Shown piece after piece: positions 31,276 to 40,812 of a DNA stretch of 64,000 nucleotides. Each line of letters begins with the position of its first letter. The first letter of the stretch is position 1. The stretch covers positions 1-64,000 of the IMG/VR virus record IMGVR_UViG_3300025789_000035; one strand, 5' to 3'. The position numbers and the translations under genes are program-made. The notes below the pieces were generated by a model. That model had not been told where the DNA came from and ran no database searches. It saw nothing but the letters and a program-made list of their open reading frames with translations. The DNA is from a virus.

Positions 31276-31737
31276 TTAGCCTGTAACTAAATTAGCTTTG
31301 CTAGATGCTTGATCAAAATAAACTGATAATGTTAAGGGATCTAAAAAAGGATTAATTGCTATTTCCATTTGAATTATAATCCCAGTATCTGTTGAAGTTA
31401 ATTGAATTGTATTCAATACAATTCTTGGATCTAATGATACCATTCTTTTTAACTCGTTATCAATTGCTAATTTAGTTTCAGTTGTATTTGGTTCAAATAT
31501 ATAACTATAAATATTGGTACCGTAATCAGGGCGTCCAGGTAATGTTCCTTGTTGTATATTCAAACTATTGATAAAATCTTGTATAACTAAATCTTGATCG
31601 GTAGTTGTATATTTGTTACCACTACGCACAGAAGTACCCTGATTTTGATTTCCAATCGTATTTGTATAACCCGGAGTATATCCATTTGTTACTACATTGT
31701 CTGCATGTTGTGTACTAAAACCTATAAAAGTAGCCAT
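31276..31737 (-). CDS. 25: Baseplate wedge / sheath initiator gp25
   Basis: 153 residues, close to T4 gp25 (132) with an N-terminal extension. The core has DQDLVIQDFINSLNIQQGTLPGRPDYGTNIY, then LKRMVSLDPRIVLNTIQL and a C-terminal beta strand pair ending LSVYFDQAS. This is the gpW/gp25 lysozyme-like fold family that seeds the tail sheath at the baseplate. It sits between the gp5-like spike gene and gp6 in the baseplate block, as in relatives. Confidence 0.85.
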   Translation of the reverse strand: MATFIGFSTQHADNVVTNGYTPGYTNTIGNQNQGTSVRSGNKYTTTDQDLVIQDFINSLNIQQGTLPGRPDYGTNIYSYIFEPNTTETKLAIDNELKRMVSLDPRIVLNTIQLTSTDTGIIIQMEIAINPFLDPLTLSVYFDQASSKANLVTG

Positions 31738-31752
31738 GATATTTCCTTATAT

Positions 31753-34467
31753 TTAACCTACATCCACTGGGGGTATTCTATCATCACCTAATAGATTTTT
31801 AGACTGTTTAGCTAAACTACTAAAATCTACTGTGTTACTTGCAACAGTTGGTAATTTAACACTTACTGATCCAGTAGAGAATGAATTAACTGCACCTTTT
31901 AATGCATTCACGGCAGATGCAGGTAAACCCGCAGTAGCTAAACTAGTTATACTTGATGCACCACCATTTGTCAATGCTGCTAGTTGTGTTGATGCAGTTG
32001 CCGCTGAGTTTGCAATACTATTTAATTGTGACGTACCTGATATTGCATTTGACACGCCGGCGGTTACGTTACCTACTATACCAGTTACTGCATTTGCACC
32101 ACCAGGTAGATTACTCAATCCGCTAGCATTTGATGCTACGTCAGCGAGATTTGATCCAGCCGCACTACTAAGTGCAGATAAGTCTTGAGGAACATTAGCG
32201 GAGAATCCCTTAAACTTAGCAGTCACAGTAGCAAATAATGAGGCTGCAGTGGTTTGAAATTTTGCAGTTATGTCAAGTCCACCAAGCCCACTGAATGCAT
32301 TCATTGCTTTATCAACCAATGATCCAGCAAAATTTCCACCTGCAATCATACCTAATATTGCAGTTACTGATGCAGGTGGTTTAGCATTTAATGCCCCTGT
32401 TACACTAGATGAGTCTACCCCTTTTAATCCCGCTGCATTTAATGTTGAAGTAACACCGTGTACTGCACTACTAGCAATTAATCCACCTGTTTGTGATGCA
32501 CTTTCAGTACCATCTAATACTCCAACATTTGTCAAGTCAGTTTGTGCTTTTTGAAGCAATGTATTCAGACAACTAGCTTGTGATGCGGTATCATTTATAA
32601 ATTGATTGATATTGGTAATTCCGTTTTTACCAGTAAAAATAGCATCTGGAAAACTATCAGTTAGTGATTTTCCAGTATCCAAACATTGTTGTACTGCTCT
32701 GCTTGCTCCGGGTTTAATAAATCCACCATCATCCATTTGTTGCGGACTTAATCCATATGGTCCAATCACTGCCGTATTTCCAACGATTCCTGCACCTGCA
32801 ACTGCTGCTGCTCCAGTAACTGGGTCTGTTTGTGCGTTAACTGCTACTTGACTTGCAATAGTGCGAGTAGTAGCTGAATCAAGCATATTGGACGTGCCAA
32901 GCATAGGAGGTGAGGTTGATGCTATAGTAGGTGATGTTACTGAAATTGGTGCAGCCGGAACAGATGCATTTGCCGCTTGAACACTAGCACTTGGGGGACT
33001 TGGAAAAGCTTTACTACTATCTGGATTAATATTTACATCTACTCCTTGATTTGCATAAGACCAAGGGCTATGTGCTGGTGCCCTAGATACTATGCTAGAT
33101 AGTTTACCCGGGGCAGCTGCCCATCCTACACTAGAACTATATAATGTGTCGGGATGTTGTACGATTGGTATTTGATTTACCGTGTCAGGCACTAGTGTTG
33201 GATTACCGCTATTAAGTTTAACATTTTTTCCGTCAAGTACTATGGCAGCGTTTTTATTTTTAATACCAAACTCACCTGTAGTTTCAGTTGACATTTTACC
33301 TTCAGTCTTTAATGTATAGTTACCTTTAACATATCCATTATACGTAGTACCTACAAAACTAGTAGTTTGTTTTAAACTTTCAGTTGCAAGATTTTCACCA
33401 CTAATGTTTACACTTTTTGTAGCTTTGATGTTAACATTGTTATCTGCATGTAAGTTCAAATCTCCTTGAGTACGTATGTTAACGCTATTCATAGCGTACA
33501 TATCAATCGTACCTTCTTTACCTAATTCAATATAACTTTTACCATTAGCATGAATAATGAATAAAGTTTGTGCTTTATCATTCATCATAATCATGTGACC
33601 AGTACCAGTACGCAATCTCATCAATTGGTCTTTACCAGTCACATCACCGTCATCCATTACAAATGTATGGCCACCCAATCTACCTATAATTTTAAATTTA
33701 TCATCTGGTGTTGAGCTATTATTAATTGCATCTTTAATTGTATCATTGGTGTAACCACCTTTATATATTGGTCTACCAGGAGTACTAATACCAAATACTT
33801 GACTAGGACTTTCACGTGTACTACTACTAGAAATTGTACCACGATCAGGATCACGAATTAATCCTTGTTTATTCAATATTGCTGCTTGATAGCTATGAAC
33901 AGTTCTAGGTTGATTGATTAAATTTGGGTTTTGACTATGTGCAGGATTAGCATTATTAATTTCGCTGACTGGTAATGTTGTTGCACCACCGTAACCACTA
34001 GCTTCACCTGCATTTGCAATAATACTACTGCTACTACCAATAGCAGGCACCATTTGAGATATACCTGGATTAGGTAAACTACCTATATAGTAACCCTGGC
34101 TTGGGTCACCGTTCAAAAATACACATATAACTTCAGTATTGATATCAGGAGGTGTCATCCACATGCCATAACTATTTGGATTACCTACAAATTTTCCATC
34201 ATCTGACACACTACTTGTTGTTGCAGTATAACCAAAGAAGGGACTCATGTAGTTGACTGTTTTCCATCCAGCTGGATTATCTGGATCAAGTGCACTGTCT
34301 TGTCTAACTAAATATACCTGAAGTTTTCCGCTGCGAGCAGGATCTACGTTGTTCTTTACAATACCAATAACTGCACTAGGTATAGTTGTGGCTCCACCTC
34401 TAGTATCTTTATTACTACTAAATCCACCAAATGTTTTGACTACATTTTCGTTACTATTAAATGCCAT
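31753..34467 (-). CDS. 5: Baseplate hub spike protein, gp5/VgrG-like, without a visible lysozyme domain
   Basis: 904 residues. The N-terminus has an OB-fold of the gp5/VgrG kind (AVIGIVKNNVDPARSGKLQVYLVRQD, then MWMTPPDINTEVICVFLNGDPSQGYYIGS). Residues about 270-410 carry the spike beta-helix with short alternating repeats (DMYAMNSVNIRTQGDLNLHADNNVNIKATKSVNISG). The C-terminal 400 residues are Ala/Ser/Gly-rich and of low complexity. No T4-lysozyme-like catalytic E...D...T block is seen between OB-fold and helix, unlike T4 gp5. The protein should form the membrane-piercing trimeric needle. The wall-degrading activity may therefore come from elsewhere. Confidence 0.8.
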   Translation of the reverse strand: MAFNSNENVVKTFGGFSSNKDTRGGATTIPSAVIGIVKNNVDPARSGKLQVYLVRQDSALDPDNPAGWKTVNYMSPFFGYTATTSSVSDDGKFVGNPNSYGMWMTPPDINTEVICVFLNGDPSQGYYIGSLPNPGISQMVPAIGSSSSIIANAGEASGYGGATTLPVSEINNANPAHSQNPNLINQPRTVHSYQAAILNKQGLIRDPDRGTISSSSTRESPSQVFGISTPGRPIYKGGYTNDTIKDAINNSSTPDDKFKIIGRLGGHTFVMDDGDVTGKDQLMRLRTGTGHMIMMNDKAQTLFIIHANGKSYIELGKEGTIDMYAMNSVNIRTQGDLNLHADNNVNIKATKSVNISGENLATESLKQTTSFVGTTYNGYVKGNYTLKTEGKMSTETTGEFGIKNKNAAIVLDGKNVKLNSGNPTLVPDTVNQIPIVQHPDTLYSSSVGWAAAPGKLSSIVSRAPAHSPWSYANQGVDVNINPDSSKAFPSPPSASVQAANASVPAAPISVTSPTIASTSPPMLGTSNMLDSATTRTIASQVAVNAQTDPVTGAAAVAGAGIVGNTAVIGPYGLSPQQMDDGGFIKPGASRAVQQCLDTGKSLTDSFPDAIFTGKNGITNINQFINDTASQASCLNTLLQKAQTDLTNVGVLDGTESASQTGGLIASSAVHGVTSTLNAAGLKGVDSSSVTGALNAKPPASVTAILGMIAGGNFAGSLVDKAMNAFSGLGGLDITAKFQTTAASLFATVTAKFKGFSANVPQDLSALSSAAGSNLADVASNASGLSNLPGGANAVTGIVGNVTAGVSNAISGTSQLNSIANSAATASTQLAALTNGGASSITSLATAGLPASAVNALKGAVNSFSTGSVSVKLPTVASNTVDFSSLAKQSKNLLGDDRIPPVDVG

Positions 34468-34481
34468 ATCTAATTATTAAA

Positions 34482-36464
34482 TTAATTGTTTGGTTCTGCG
34501 GCAGACGCAGGTGCTTTTATGGTTGCTCCACTGGGTATAGTAGTTGCACTTGATCCATTTGCTGGATTAAGTGATGCACTATTCATATTACCTATACCTG
34601 TTTTTGCCTCATCGTCTGGAAATGCAGGTACACCAAATTTCATGTCTTGTGTAAATTGTCCTTTGCTAAAGTTACTTGTAACTTGCCACACTGTCAACGC
34701 TAATCCTTTTATGCCTAATTCAGGTGGATAGTTATAAAAGAATATATCGTCATCTTTTGCTACATTTAGTAAACCAATATTATTGTCATAATCACTTGCA
34801 TCTCTAAAATCTACTTCAACAAATATTTGTCCAGTAGTTGGATTAATACTCCATCCATCTGTACCATAATATGGATTTGTAATTGCATCATATCCCTGTG
34901 CCGTGCAAGTCATTAGATAATCAGGGTCACCAAGTATTGTCATCTTAGTTGCTAGTTGACTGCTTGGTCCATACAAGTATGATTTTATTGGACCAATCGC
35001 TTTATTAAACCATGTAGGAAGTTTTCCTTGATTATTTACATCAGCAGAACCTACGCCTGCAGGAGCAGTCGGGTCATTATTTGTACTAGAAACTGAACTA
35101 ATATTTTCACCTAGTAAATTAAAAAATAGCAAGTTATAATTTTGTTCAAAACTAAGAATTTCTTTACCAACACCAGACAAATAAGTATGTTGATATCTTT
35201 TATAAGGTCCGAGATATGTATCTGTTTTTCCTATGTTACTGCCTCTGATATCAGGTATACTATGAGGTTGTATGGTAAAGGTGATTGTACAACTTGGTAT
35301 GTTTCCCCTTTGTACATCTACTTCATTCAATTGAATCGATGGTGTTACCATGAACCACTTAAGTGGTTTTTTTCCTGAATCAGAATTGGTTAAAGTTGAG
35401 TCTGATAAATCTGATCCTGTAACAGGCTGAGTTTCCTCTTTGAATAAATATTTCAATGTATCATATACATATGCACTTTGAGTAATAACTTGGTCAATGA
35501 TATTAATAATAGGTTGATTGCTTACCGCTAATGTTTTCTTTTCAAACAACACAGTTGACGAATTTGCCCCTGTTCGCACATTGCTTTGCTCTGGACCAGT
35601 GACTGAAGCCATTGGAGTTGTTTTATTGTAAGCAGTTTTCAAATCTAATAAAGCCGCTGAGTCAATACCCGAATTTGGTGCAAAATTAATAACATACTTG
35701 TCTGCTACGTTGTATATTTTTGTATCTACTAAAACTTTTTGTTGTGCATTCAATGCATCTGTTAATGATTGTAATATTTCACCCACTGTAGTACCTGATA
35801 TATTTACTTCACTACCTAATACACCTCGTAATCTACCCATAGCCATAGTTTCAGCAATCAATTTTGCCTCAACATTATATACTATCATTCTATCATTTAT
35901 TTTAAAATTAAAACCAGTTATTGTTATGGGCCAACTTCTTTCTAATGTTGCAGAGCTATCAGTTACTGTTGGATCTTGTGTACTTGTACTAGTTACTATA
36001 TTGCCATCTTTGTCATATCCATAAAATCTAATTACTAACAAAAAATATGCCTGTAGTGCAACAACCGTTTCATTTATTCTATCTGGTCTATATAACCCGC
36101 TAGTTTGTTGCATTTCACGCACAGCCTTAACTAAGTCAGTAGGAAATTTAAATCCATTGGGTTCGGTGATTTGAAAATTGAAACTGAAACTGTTTGACGG
36201 TGATGAAGTTAATTTAAAATTGGTATTAGTAACTATTTTCAAATTATCAATGTAATAGTCAAAATCAAATCCTTCAGCACGTTTAGTAGAACCATTATTA
36301 TTGATTCCGCCACTTTGCGCAATCAATCTCCAATCTTTAGGTGTATTTGGTCCACCAGAAGCATATTGATTATATGTTTCTGGGTTAATTAGATACAAAC
36401 TTATATTGTATGTATAACTAGAAAACTCCGATAAAGGATTTGGCCTTGGTGGTTTGAGTGCCAT
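34482..36464 (-). CDS. Putative baseplate hub / tail structural protein, 660 aa
   Basis: Starts MALKPPRPNPLSEFSSYTYN and contains SLYLINPETYNQY, FDFDYYIDNLKI, TEPNGFKFPTDLVKAVREM, WPITITGFNFKINDRMIVYNV and FEQNYNLLFFNLLG. The beta-rich segments and its place between gp53 and the gp5-like spike are consistent with a hub protein that carries the spike, as gp27 does in T4. Sequence similarity to gp27 itself is not evident by eye, so this is a positional assignment. The C-terminal 40 residues are Ala/Ser/Pro-rich linker. Confidence 0.6.
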   Translation of the reverse strand: MALKPPRPNPLSEFSSYTYNISLYLINPETYNQYASGGPNTPKDWRLIAQSGGINNNGSTKRAEGFDFDYYIDNLKIVTNTNFKLTSSPSNSFSFNFQITEPNGFKFPTDLVKAVREMQQTSGLYRPDRINETVVALQAYFLLVIRFYGYDKDGNIVTSTSTQDPTVTDSSATLERSWPITITGFNFKINDRMIVYNVEAKLIAETMAMGRLRGVLGSEVNISGTTVGEILQSLTDALNAQQKVLVDTKIYNVADKYVINFAPNSGIDSAALLDLKTAYNKTTPMASVTGPEQSNVRTGANSSTVLFEKKTLAVSNQPIINIIDQVITQSAYVYDTLKYLFKEETQPVTGSDLSDSTLTNSDSGKKPLKWFMVTPSIQLNEVDVQRGNIPSCTITFTIQPHSIPDIRGSNIGKTDTYLGPYKRYQHTYLSGVGKEILSFEQNYNLLFFNLLGENISSVSSTNNDPTAPAGVGSADVNNQGKLPTWFNKAIGPIKSYLYGPSSQLATKMTILGDPDYLMTCTAQGYDAITNPYYGTDGWSINPTTGQIFVEVDFRDASDYDNNIGLLNVAKDDDIFFYNYPPELGIKGLALTVWQVTSNFSKGQFTQDMKFGVPAFPDDEAKTGIGNMNSASLNPANGSSATTIPSGATIKAPASAAEPNN

Positions 36465-36465
36465 A

Positions 36466-36771
36466 TTAGATTCCTAATGCAGTTTTTAAGTTCGTAATTT
36501 CAGGTATATAAATGCTAATACCCTGCACAAAATCAAATACAGGATCTTTAAGTCTATTTGGATTACGTTGTGCAAAAACCCACCATAATCTACTATCACC
36601 ATATAAGTCATATGCTAGTAGATCAGGTCTCATATTATATGTTAGTGTTATTTCCCAATATACATCGGTTGCATTATAAGGAACGCTTCTATTTTGCATT
36701 ACATCTAAATATAAATTATTAACTACTGAAGTTGAGTAGTACGGACTAGTAGCTGAGTAAACTGTTGCCAT
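36466..36771 (-). CDS. 53: Baseplate wedge protein gp53
   Basis: 101 residues. The segment YWEITLTYNMRPDLLAYDLYG and SRLWWVFAQRNPNRLKDPVFDF are hallmark gp53 sequences, followed by G-x-x-IYIPE. The ATG overlaps the stop of the upstream gene (TAATG), indicating coupled translation. gp53 joins adjacent wedges through the gp6 ring. It is shorter than T4 gp53 (196 residues), as in other aquatic T4-like phages. Confidence 0.85.
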   Translation of the reverse strand: MATVYSATSPYYSTSVVNNLYLDVMQNRSVPYNATDVYWEITLTYNMRPDLLAYDLYGDSRLWWVFAQRNPNRLKDPVFDFVQGISIYIPEITNLKTALGI

Positions 36772-38717
36772 TACCAGTAACCTCCCTTAAGCAATTTTCC
36801 AGACGCATAATCTTTTACACTAAAGTTTTTAGAAATATTTGCTCTAGTAATGATTGGTAACAATGTAATTGTTATTTGCATTTTTGTTGGTACATAACTT
36901 AATGTCTCATCAGTCGTTAAAGATTGTGTACTAGTACTGTTTGAAGGTGTAGTAAATACTGCACCTTTTGATTTTCCACCGCTGAATAAATTTGACAGCG
37001 CTAATCTAATAGCACTCGCAGTACTTGTTTTTGTTAGTGTTTGAGGTATCACTGAGGTTATTGATGTACCGGACCAAGCAGATCCTATACCAGTTCTTAT
37101 ATAATCTACCTCATTTGGTAATGAGTAAGTAAATGAACTAACTAATACTGGATGGTTAGAAAATTGATATTGTCCATAACCACTCAAATAACATAAAGGA
37201 GGGGGTGTTCCTGCAATAGGGTCGGTGTCTTGTCCATAGAACATTTTGGTAACACTTCTAAAGAAATGTAATACTGCTAATACATACTTACCTTCATTGA
37301 CATCCTGTGCTGTAAAGTCAGCAGTTATTTGTATTTCATCTACATTACTATTTTTATAAAAATACATTTTGTAATTGCTGTGTACAATCTCTGCGGCATC
37401 ATAGTTTGCTTTATAGCCAACGTTGATAGTAGGAGTATAGGGAAATACTATGCCATTGGTTGCAACTAAAGGATTCAATATATTTGTTCTATCATTAGCA
37501 GCTGCAGGATCTTTATATAAATAGGTAGCATGTGGAGCCAAGGATAATTTTAATCTCCAATCTGGTGATGGTGTTACTTGTGGAGTATTACCAACTGTTG
37601 TTAATGGTGTAGGATTTTGATTTTGATTTTGAGTATCGGTATTTGCCGGAGCAGGTGTTGGTACTGGAGCAGGTGTCGAAGCACTGGGATCTGCGGCGGG
37701 TCTTTGAGCAGATATTGATACTGGTGGTAATGTAGCTGTAACGGGAGAGTTATCAGCTGCAGGAGTTTCTTGTTGTGCAGGTGCAGTAGATGGTGAATTT
37801 ACTGTTACATTTGCAACAGGATTTGATGCTTGCGTTGGGGGTGTAACAACCGCATTTTGATTTGCATCTTGTACATTGCCACCATTACTACCTCCATTAC
37901 CATCTGCATTACCACCACCATTACCTACTATACTTTGATTTACCCCAGTGCCGTTTGTTGCACCTGTACCATTTATACTAGTTCCATTATCAGTTGCATT
38001 ACCTGTAGCTAAACTATTAGCTTGTCCATTGCCTGATCCATTGCCTGATCCATTGCCTGAATTACTACCTACCGCACCGTTACCATCTGCATTACCGTTA
38101 CCATTACCCACTGAACTTGAAGAGACAATTCCTGAATTAGAAGATCCGTTACTGGTTGAGTTGCTATTCACACCTGTATTAGTAGCAGATTGTTCTTGTG
38201 AAGGAGTTGTCGGTGTTGAGTTTGAATTTGAGATTGGTGTAGATATGAACTCTAACGGTTTAGGTGCAGTATCAAGTGTACCGCTACCTACCTCACCGGG
38301 CTTGTAATTAGTAGTGGGACTTGGAGTTTTTACAGCATCGGGTGTAGGGGTCTTGTTTGGAGACGGGATGTCTATAGGGGTTGGTGCAGTATCAAAATTT
38401 CCACTACCTAAACCTGTTCCGGTCCTAACTTGAGCTGCATAAATATCCTTTTGCAATTGATTTGGGCTTACTCCAAAATCGCTTGCTTGTTGAGTTAGAT
38501 TGGATTTTCCGCTATCTATTAATTTTTTTGCATTTAATAATAATTGATCTGAAGTTGATTGACCTTCTAGTGATGCACTTGCATCTGACTTACCTACACC
38601 TAACGTATCCCCTACTCCGGCGGCACCAAGAACTGTTTGATTTATAATTGGCATGCCATTAGGATAGCCACCTACTGTGCCAAGATTTACTGTGCCGTTA
38701 CTTATTGGGTTTGCCAT
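36771..38717 (-). CDS. Tail-tube/baseplate junction protein with a long disordered N-terminus
   Basis: 648 residues. The first about 380 are low-complexity Asn, Ser, Gly, Thr and Pro (many NGNGN and PTPAP runs) and probably disordered. The C-terminal 260 residues are conserved-looking: WRLKLSLAP, LVATNGIVFPYTPTINVGY, HSNYKMYFYKNS, GKYVLAVLHFFRSVTKMFYGQ and YLSGYGQYQFSNHPVLVSSF. This C-terminal block is typical of a T4-like aquatic-phage baseplate protein in the position of gp48/gp54, the tube-nucleating cap. I assign it there with caution. Preceded by a GATAAATA late box. Confidence 0.6.
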   Translation of the reverse strand: MANPISNGTVNLGTVGGYPNGMPIINQTVLGAAGVGDTLGVGKSDASASLEGQSTSDQLLLNAKKLIDSGKSNLTQQASDFGVSPNQLQKDIYAAQVRTGTGLGSGNFDTAPTPIDIPSPNKTPTPDAVKTPSPTTNYKPGEVGSGTLDTAPKPLEFISTPISNSNSTPTTPSQEQSATNTGVNSNSTSNGSSNSGIVSSSSVGNGNGNADGNGAVGSNSGNGSGNGSGNGQANSLATGNATDNGTSINGTGATNGTGVNQSIVGNGGGNADGNGGSNGGNVQDANQNAVVTPPTQASNPVANVTVNSPSTAPAQQETPAADNSPVTATLPPVSISAQRPAADPSASTPAPVPTPAPANTDTQNQNQNPTPLTTVGNTPQVTPSPDWRLKLSLAPHATYLYKDPAAANDRTNILNPLVATNGIVFPYTPTINVGYKANYDAAEIVHSNYKMYFYKNSNVDEIQITADFTAQDVNEGKYVLAVLHFFRSVTKMFYGQDTDPIAGTPPPLCYLSGYGQYQFSNHPVLVSSFTYSLPNEVDYIRTGIGSAWSGTSITSVIPQTLTKTSTASAIRLALSNLFSGGKSKGAVFTTPSNSTSTQSLTTDETLSYVPTKMQITITLLPIITRANISKNFSVKDYASGKLLKGGYW

Positions 38718-38742
38718 TTACATAGATACCTTTACTAAATAC

Positions 38743-38750
38743 TATTTATC
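38743..38750 (-). promoter_or_regulatory. Late promoter box GATAAATA opening the baseplate operon
   Basis: Minus strand GATAAATA 25 bases before the first ATG of the long leftward baseplate block. The leader contains AAAGG. It lies back-to-back with the rightward sigma70-like promoter of the sigma factor gene. Confidence 0.65.
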
Positions 38751-38783
38751 TCAACAAAAATCACCATTTTTTACCGCTATTTG

Positions 38784-38812
38784 TTGCAATGCTACAACAA
38801 TAGTGTTATACT
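38784..38812 (+). promoter_or_regulatory. Sigma70-like promoter of the late sigma factor gene
   Basis: TTGCAA (38784-38789), 17-base spacer, TATACT (38807-38812). The downstream gene has an ACGGAG ribosome site and starts at 38837. This near-consensus host-type promoter fits early/middle expression of a regulator. Confidence 0.65.
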
Positions 38813-38836
38813 TATGTTATACAATAACGGAGTCAT

Positions 38837-39739
38837 ATGACTATAACAACTACCAAAAAAACAGTAAATTATTTAAATAACAAAGATATTCTCAAAGAGA
38901 TCCATACCAGTAAAAATGCATATTGTTCATACTTAAACCCAGAAGATCATCGCTATGATTTTATTGTAGATATGCCCACTGAATCATTAGAAAAAAGCTT
39001 AGAGTATGCGCTTAAACCCGAAACCATTCAAATTGCTAAAGAAACTCGTGCTACAAGATTGAGTTTGGAAGCAGGGGTAAAAGATTCAGTAAGCCCTGAT
39101 TCTATCCCCGTAACTGATTTAGTTTTTCGTGTTATGACTTGGGATCATATTCCAGTTGCACCAAAACAACCCCGCAAAGTAGATAAAAAGAAAACTGCTA
39201 AAGATTTCTTTGAATTTGAGGGTGATACCGAAGAAATCTTTGCTGACTTGGAAGATCCAACTACTGCAAAAGAAATTGATGACATGGTGCATGTCAAGGT
39301 TAATTTTCCCCCATTCCAACACTACAGATTAGATGAAACAAATACATTTAAGTGTATTGGAAAGAGTCATTGGATGGGTGATTTAGAGTCCGGTGAGTTT
39401 AGTAAGGATCATGGAATCATCACAAACAAACTAGCCAAAATGTATATTATGATGTGTGAAAAATATGCAATGAAGTACAATTGGCGTGGATATACATACA
39501 ATGATGAAATGCGTAATAGTGCTATTCTACAACTGACATATGTTGGATTACGCTTTAACGAAGCCAAAAGTGCTAACCCATTCGCATACTACACAGCCGC
39601 TATTACCAATAGTTTCTGTCGTGTTTTGAATAGTGAAAAACGAAATCAAAACATTCGTGATGATATTTTAGAGATCAATGGATTAAATCCAAGTTGGTCA
39701 CGACAAGGTAGCGGTAGTAGTACCGTATACGAAGAATAA
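38837..39739 (+). CDS. 55: Late transcription sigma factor, gp55-like
   Basis: 300 residues, longer than T4 gp55 (185). The C-terminal part (GYTYNDEMRNSAILQLTYVG, NPFAYYTAAITNSFCRVLNSE) resembles sigma region 2 as found in gp55 of T4-like phages. It has the promoter-melting aromatic residues and is followed by a short NPSW tail. The N-terminal 200 residues have no clear counterpart in T4. gp55 directs RNA polymerase to TATAAATA late promoters together with the sliding clamp and gp33. Its presence agrees with the recurrent ATAAATA boxes in this window. ACGGAG precedes the ATG by 7 bases. Confidence 0.82.
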   Translation: MTITTTKKTVNYLNNKDILKEIHTSKNAYCSYLNPEDHRYDFIVDMPTESLEKSLEYALKPETIQIAKETRATRLSLEAGVKDSVSPDSIPVTDLVFRVMTWDHIPVAPKQPRKVDKKKTAKDFFEFEGDTEEIFADLEDPTTAKEIDDMVHVKVNFPPFQHYRLDETNTFKCIGKSHWMGDLESGEFSKDHGIITNKLAKMYIMMCEKYAMKYNWRGYTYNDEMRNSAILQLTYVGLRFNEAKSANPFAYYTAAITNSFCRVLNSEKRNQNIRDDILEINGLNPSWSRQGSGSSTVYEE

Positions 39740-39758
39740 CATATTTCATTTAACCAAC

Positions 39759-39782
39759 GGAGTTGCTTTTGCGGCTCCTTTT
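39759..39782 (+). terminator. Rho-independent terminator of the sigma factor gene
   Basis: GGAGTTGC, loop TTTT, GCGGCTCC: an 8-bp stem with two G-U pairs, then TTTT. It follows the stop codon by 19 bases. Its first arm mimics a Shine-Dalgarno sequence, which can mislead start calling for the next gene. Confidence 0.75.
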
Positions 39783-39792
39783 CCTATATAAT
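39763..39792 (+). promoter_or_regulatory. Sigma70-like promoter of gp47, inside the upstream terminator
   Basis: TTGCTT (39763-39768), 18-base spacer, perfect TATAAT (39787-39792). The -35 element lies in the terminator stem. Expected transcription start is at about 39799, which is the A of the gp47 ATG. Confidence 0.6.
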
Positions 39793-39798
39793 ACACAG

Positions 39799-40812
39799 AT
39801 GAGTAATTTATTTAAAAAAGCCGCGTTTTTCACAGACCTGCATTTTGGTCTTAAGTCAAATAGCACTATTCATAATGAAGATTGTTTAAATTTTGTAGAT
39901 TGGTTTATATCCAAAGCCAAAGAAGAAGGATGTGAAACATGTTTCTTTTTAGGTGATTGGCATAACAATCGTGCAAATCTTAACATTGTTACACTTAACT
40001 ATAGCTTGAGGGCTTTGGAGAAACTCAATGACGCTTTTACCACTGTTTATTTTATTCCTGGTAATCACGACTTATACTATCGTGACCGTCGTGACATTCA
40101 AAGTGTTGAATTTGCAAAACATCTTAAAAATATTGTTATTTGTAATGATTGGTTCGTTGATGGGGACGTGGTTATTGCTCCATGGTTAGTAGGAGATGAT
40201 TACAAACAAATTAGGTCAATGAGTGGCAAATACATGTTTGGTCATTTTGAACTGCCCAGCTTTTACATGAATGCTATGATTGCAATGCCGGATCATGGTA
40301 CTATTCAACGAGAACACTTTACAGGGTTTGATAGGGTATTCAGTGGTCACTTTCATAAGCGACAAGCAAATAAAAATATTTGGTACATGGGCAATGCCTT
40401 TCCACATAACTTTGCAGATGCAGGAGATGATGCAAGGGGAATGATGATACTAGAATGGGGTGAAGAGCCAGAGTTTCATAGTTGGCCCGATCAACCTCGA
40501 TTCAGAGTACAAAAGTTAAGTGATATTATGGCTAATGAGTCCGGATTACTATTACCTGGTAGCTATAATAGAGTACACTTAGACTTTGCAATTTCATATG
40601 AAGAAGCAAACTTTCTAAGAGAAACATATATCCCTCAATACAAATTGCGTGAGATGACATTGATCCCAATGATGGTAGATCAACAAGAACAAAACGGATT
40701 TGATGGGTTGAAATTTGAGAGTGTTGACCAAATCGTTATTGATCAGATCAACTCAATTGAATCAAATACATTTGACAAGAAAATATTATTGGACATTTAC
40801 ACTAACTTATGA
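39799..40812 (+). CDS. 47: Recombination endonuclease subunit gp47 (SbcD/Mre11-like)
   Basis: All calcineurin-like phosphoesterase motifs are present in order: FFTDLHFG, LGDWHNN, PGNHDLYY, FGHFELP and SGHFHKRQ, giving a two-metal nuclease site. With gp46 it resects DNA ends for recombination-dependent replication and host DNA breakdown. I start at ATG 39799 (MSNLFKKAAFF), 12 codons inside the longest reading. The upstream TTG start lies inside the terminator and would add an odd MLLRLLFLYNTQ leader. No ribosome site precedes this ATG, so the mRNA may be leaderless. The stop overlaps the gp46 start (ATGA). Confidence 0.9.
   Translation: MSNLFKKAAFFTDLHFGLKSNSTIHNEDCLNFVDWFISKAKEEGCETCFFLGDWHNNRANLNIVTLNYSLRALEKLNDAFTTVYFIPGNHDLYYRDRRDIQSVEFAKHLKNIVICNDWFVDGDVVIAPWLVGDDYKQIRSMSGKYMFGHFELPSFYMNAMIAMPDHGTIQREHFTGFDRVFSGHFHKRQANKNIWYMGNAFPHNFADAGDDARGMMILEWGEEPEFHSWPDQPRFRVQKLSDIMANESGLLLPGSYNRVHLDFAISYEEANFLRETYIPQYKLREMTLIPMMVDQQEQNGFDGLKFESVDQIVIDQINSIESNTFDKKILLDIYTNL

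Noticed and set aside
31832-32188. 118-residue plus-strand ORF rich in Ala, Val and Pro
   Set aside because: Antisense shadow of the Ala-rich C-terminus of the spike protein.
39763-39798. N-terminal extension of gp47 from TTG
   Set aside because: The apparent ribosome site is the first arm of a terminator hairpin, and the -10 box lies inside the extension.
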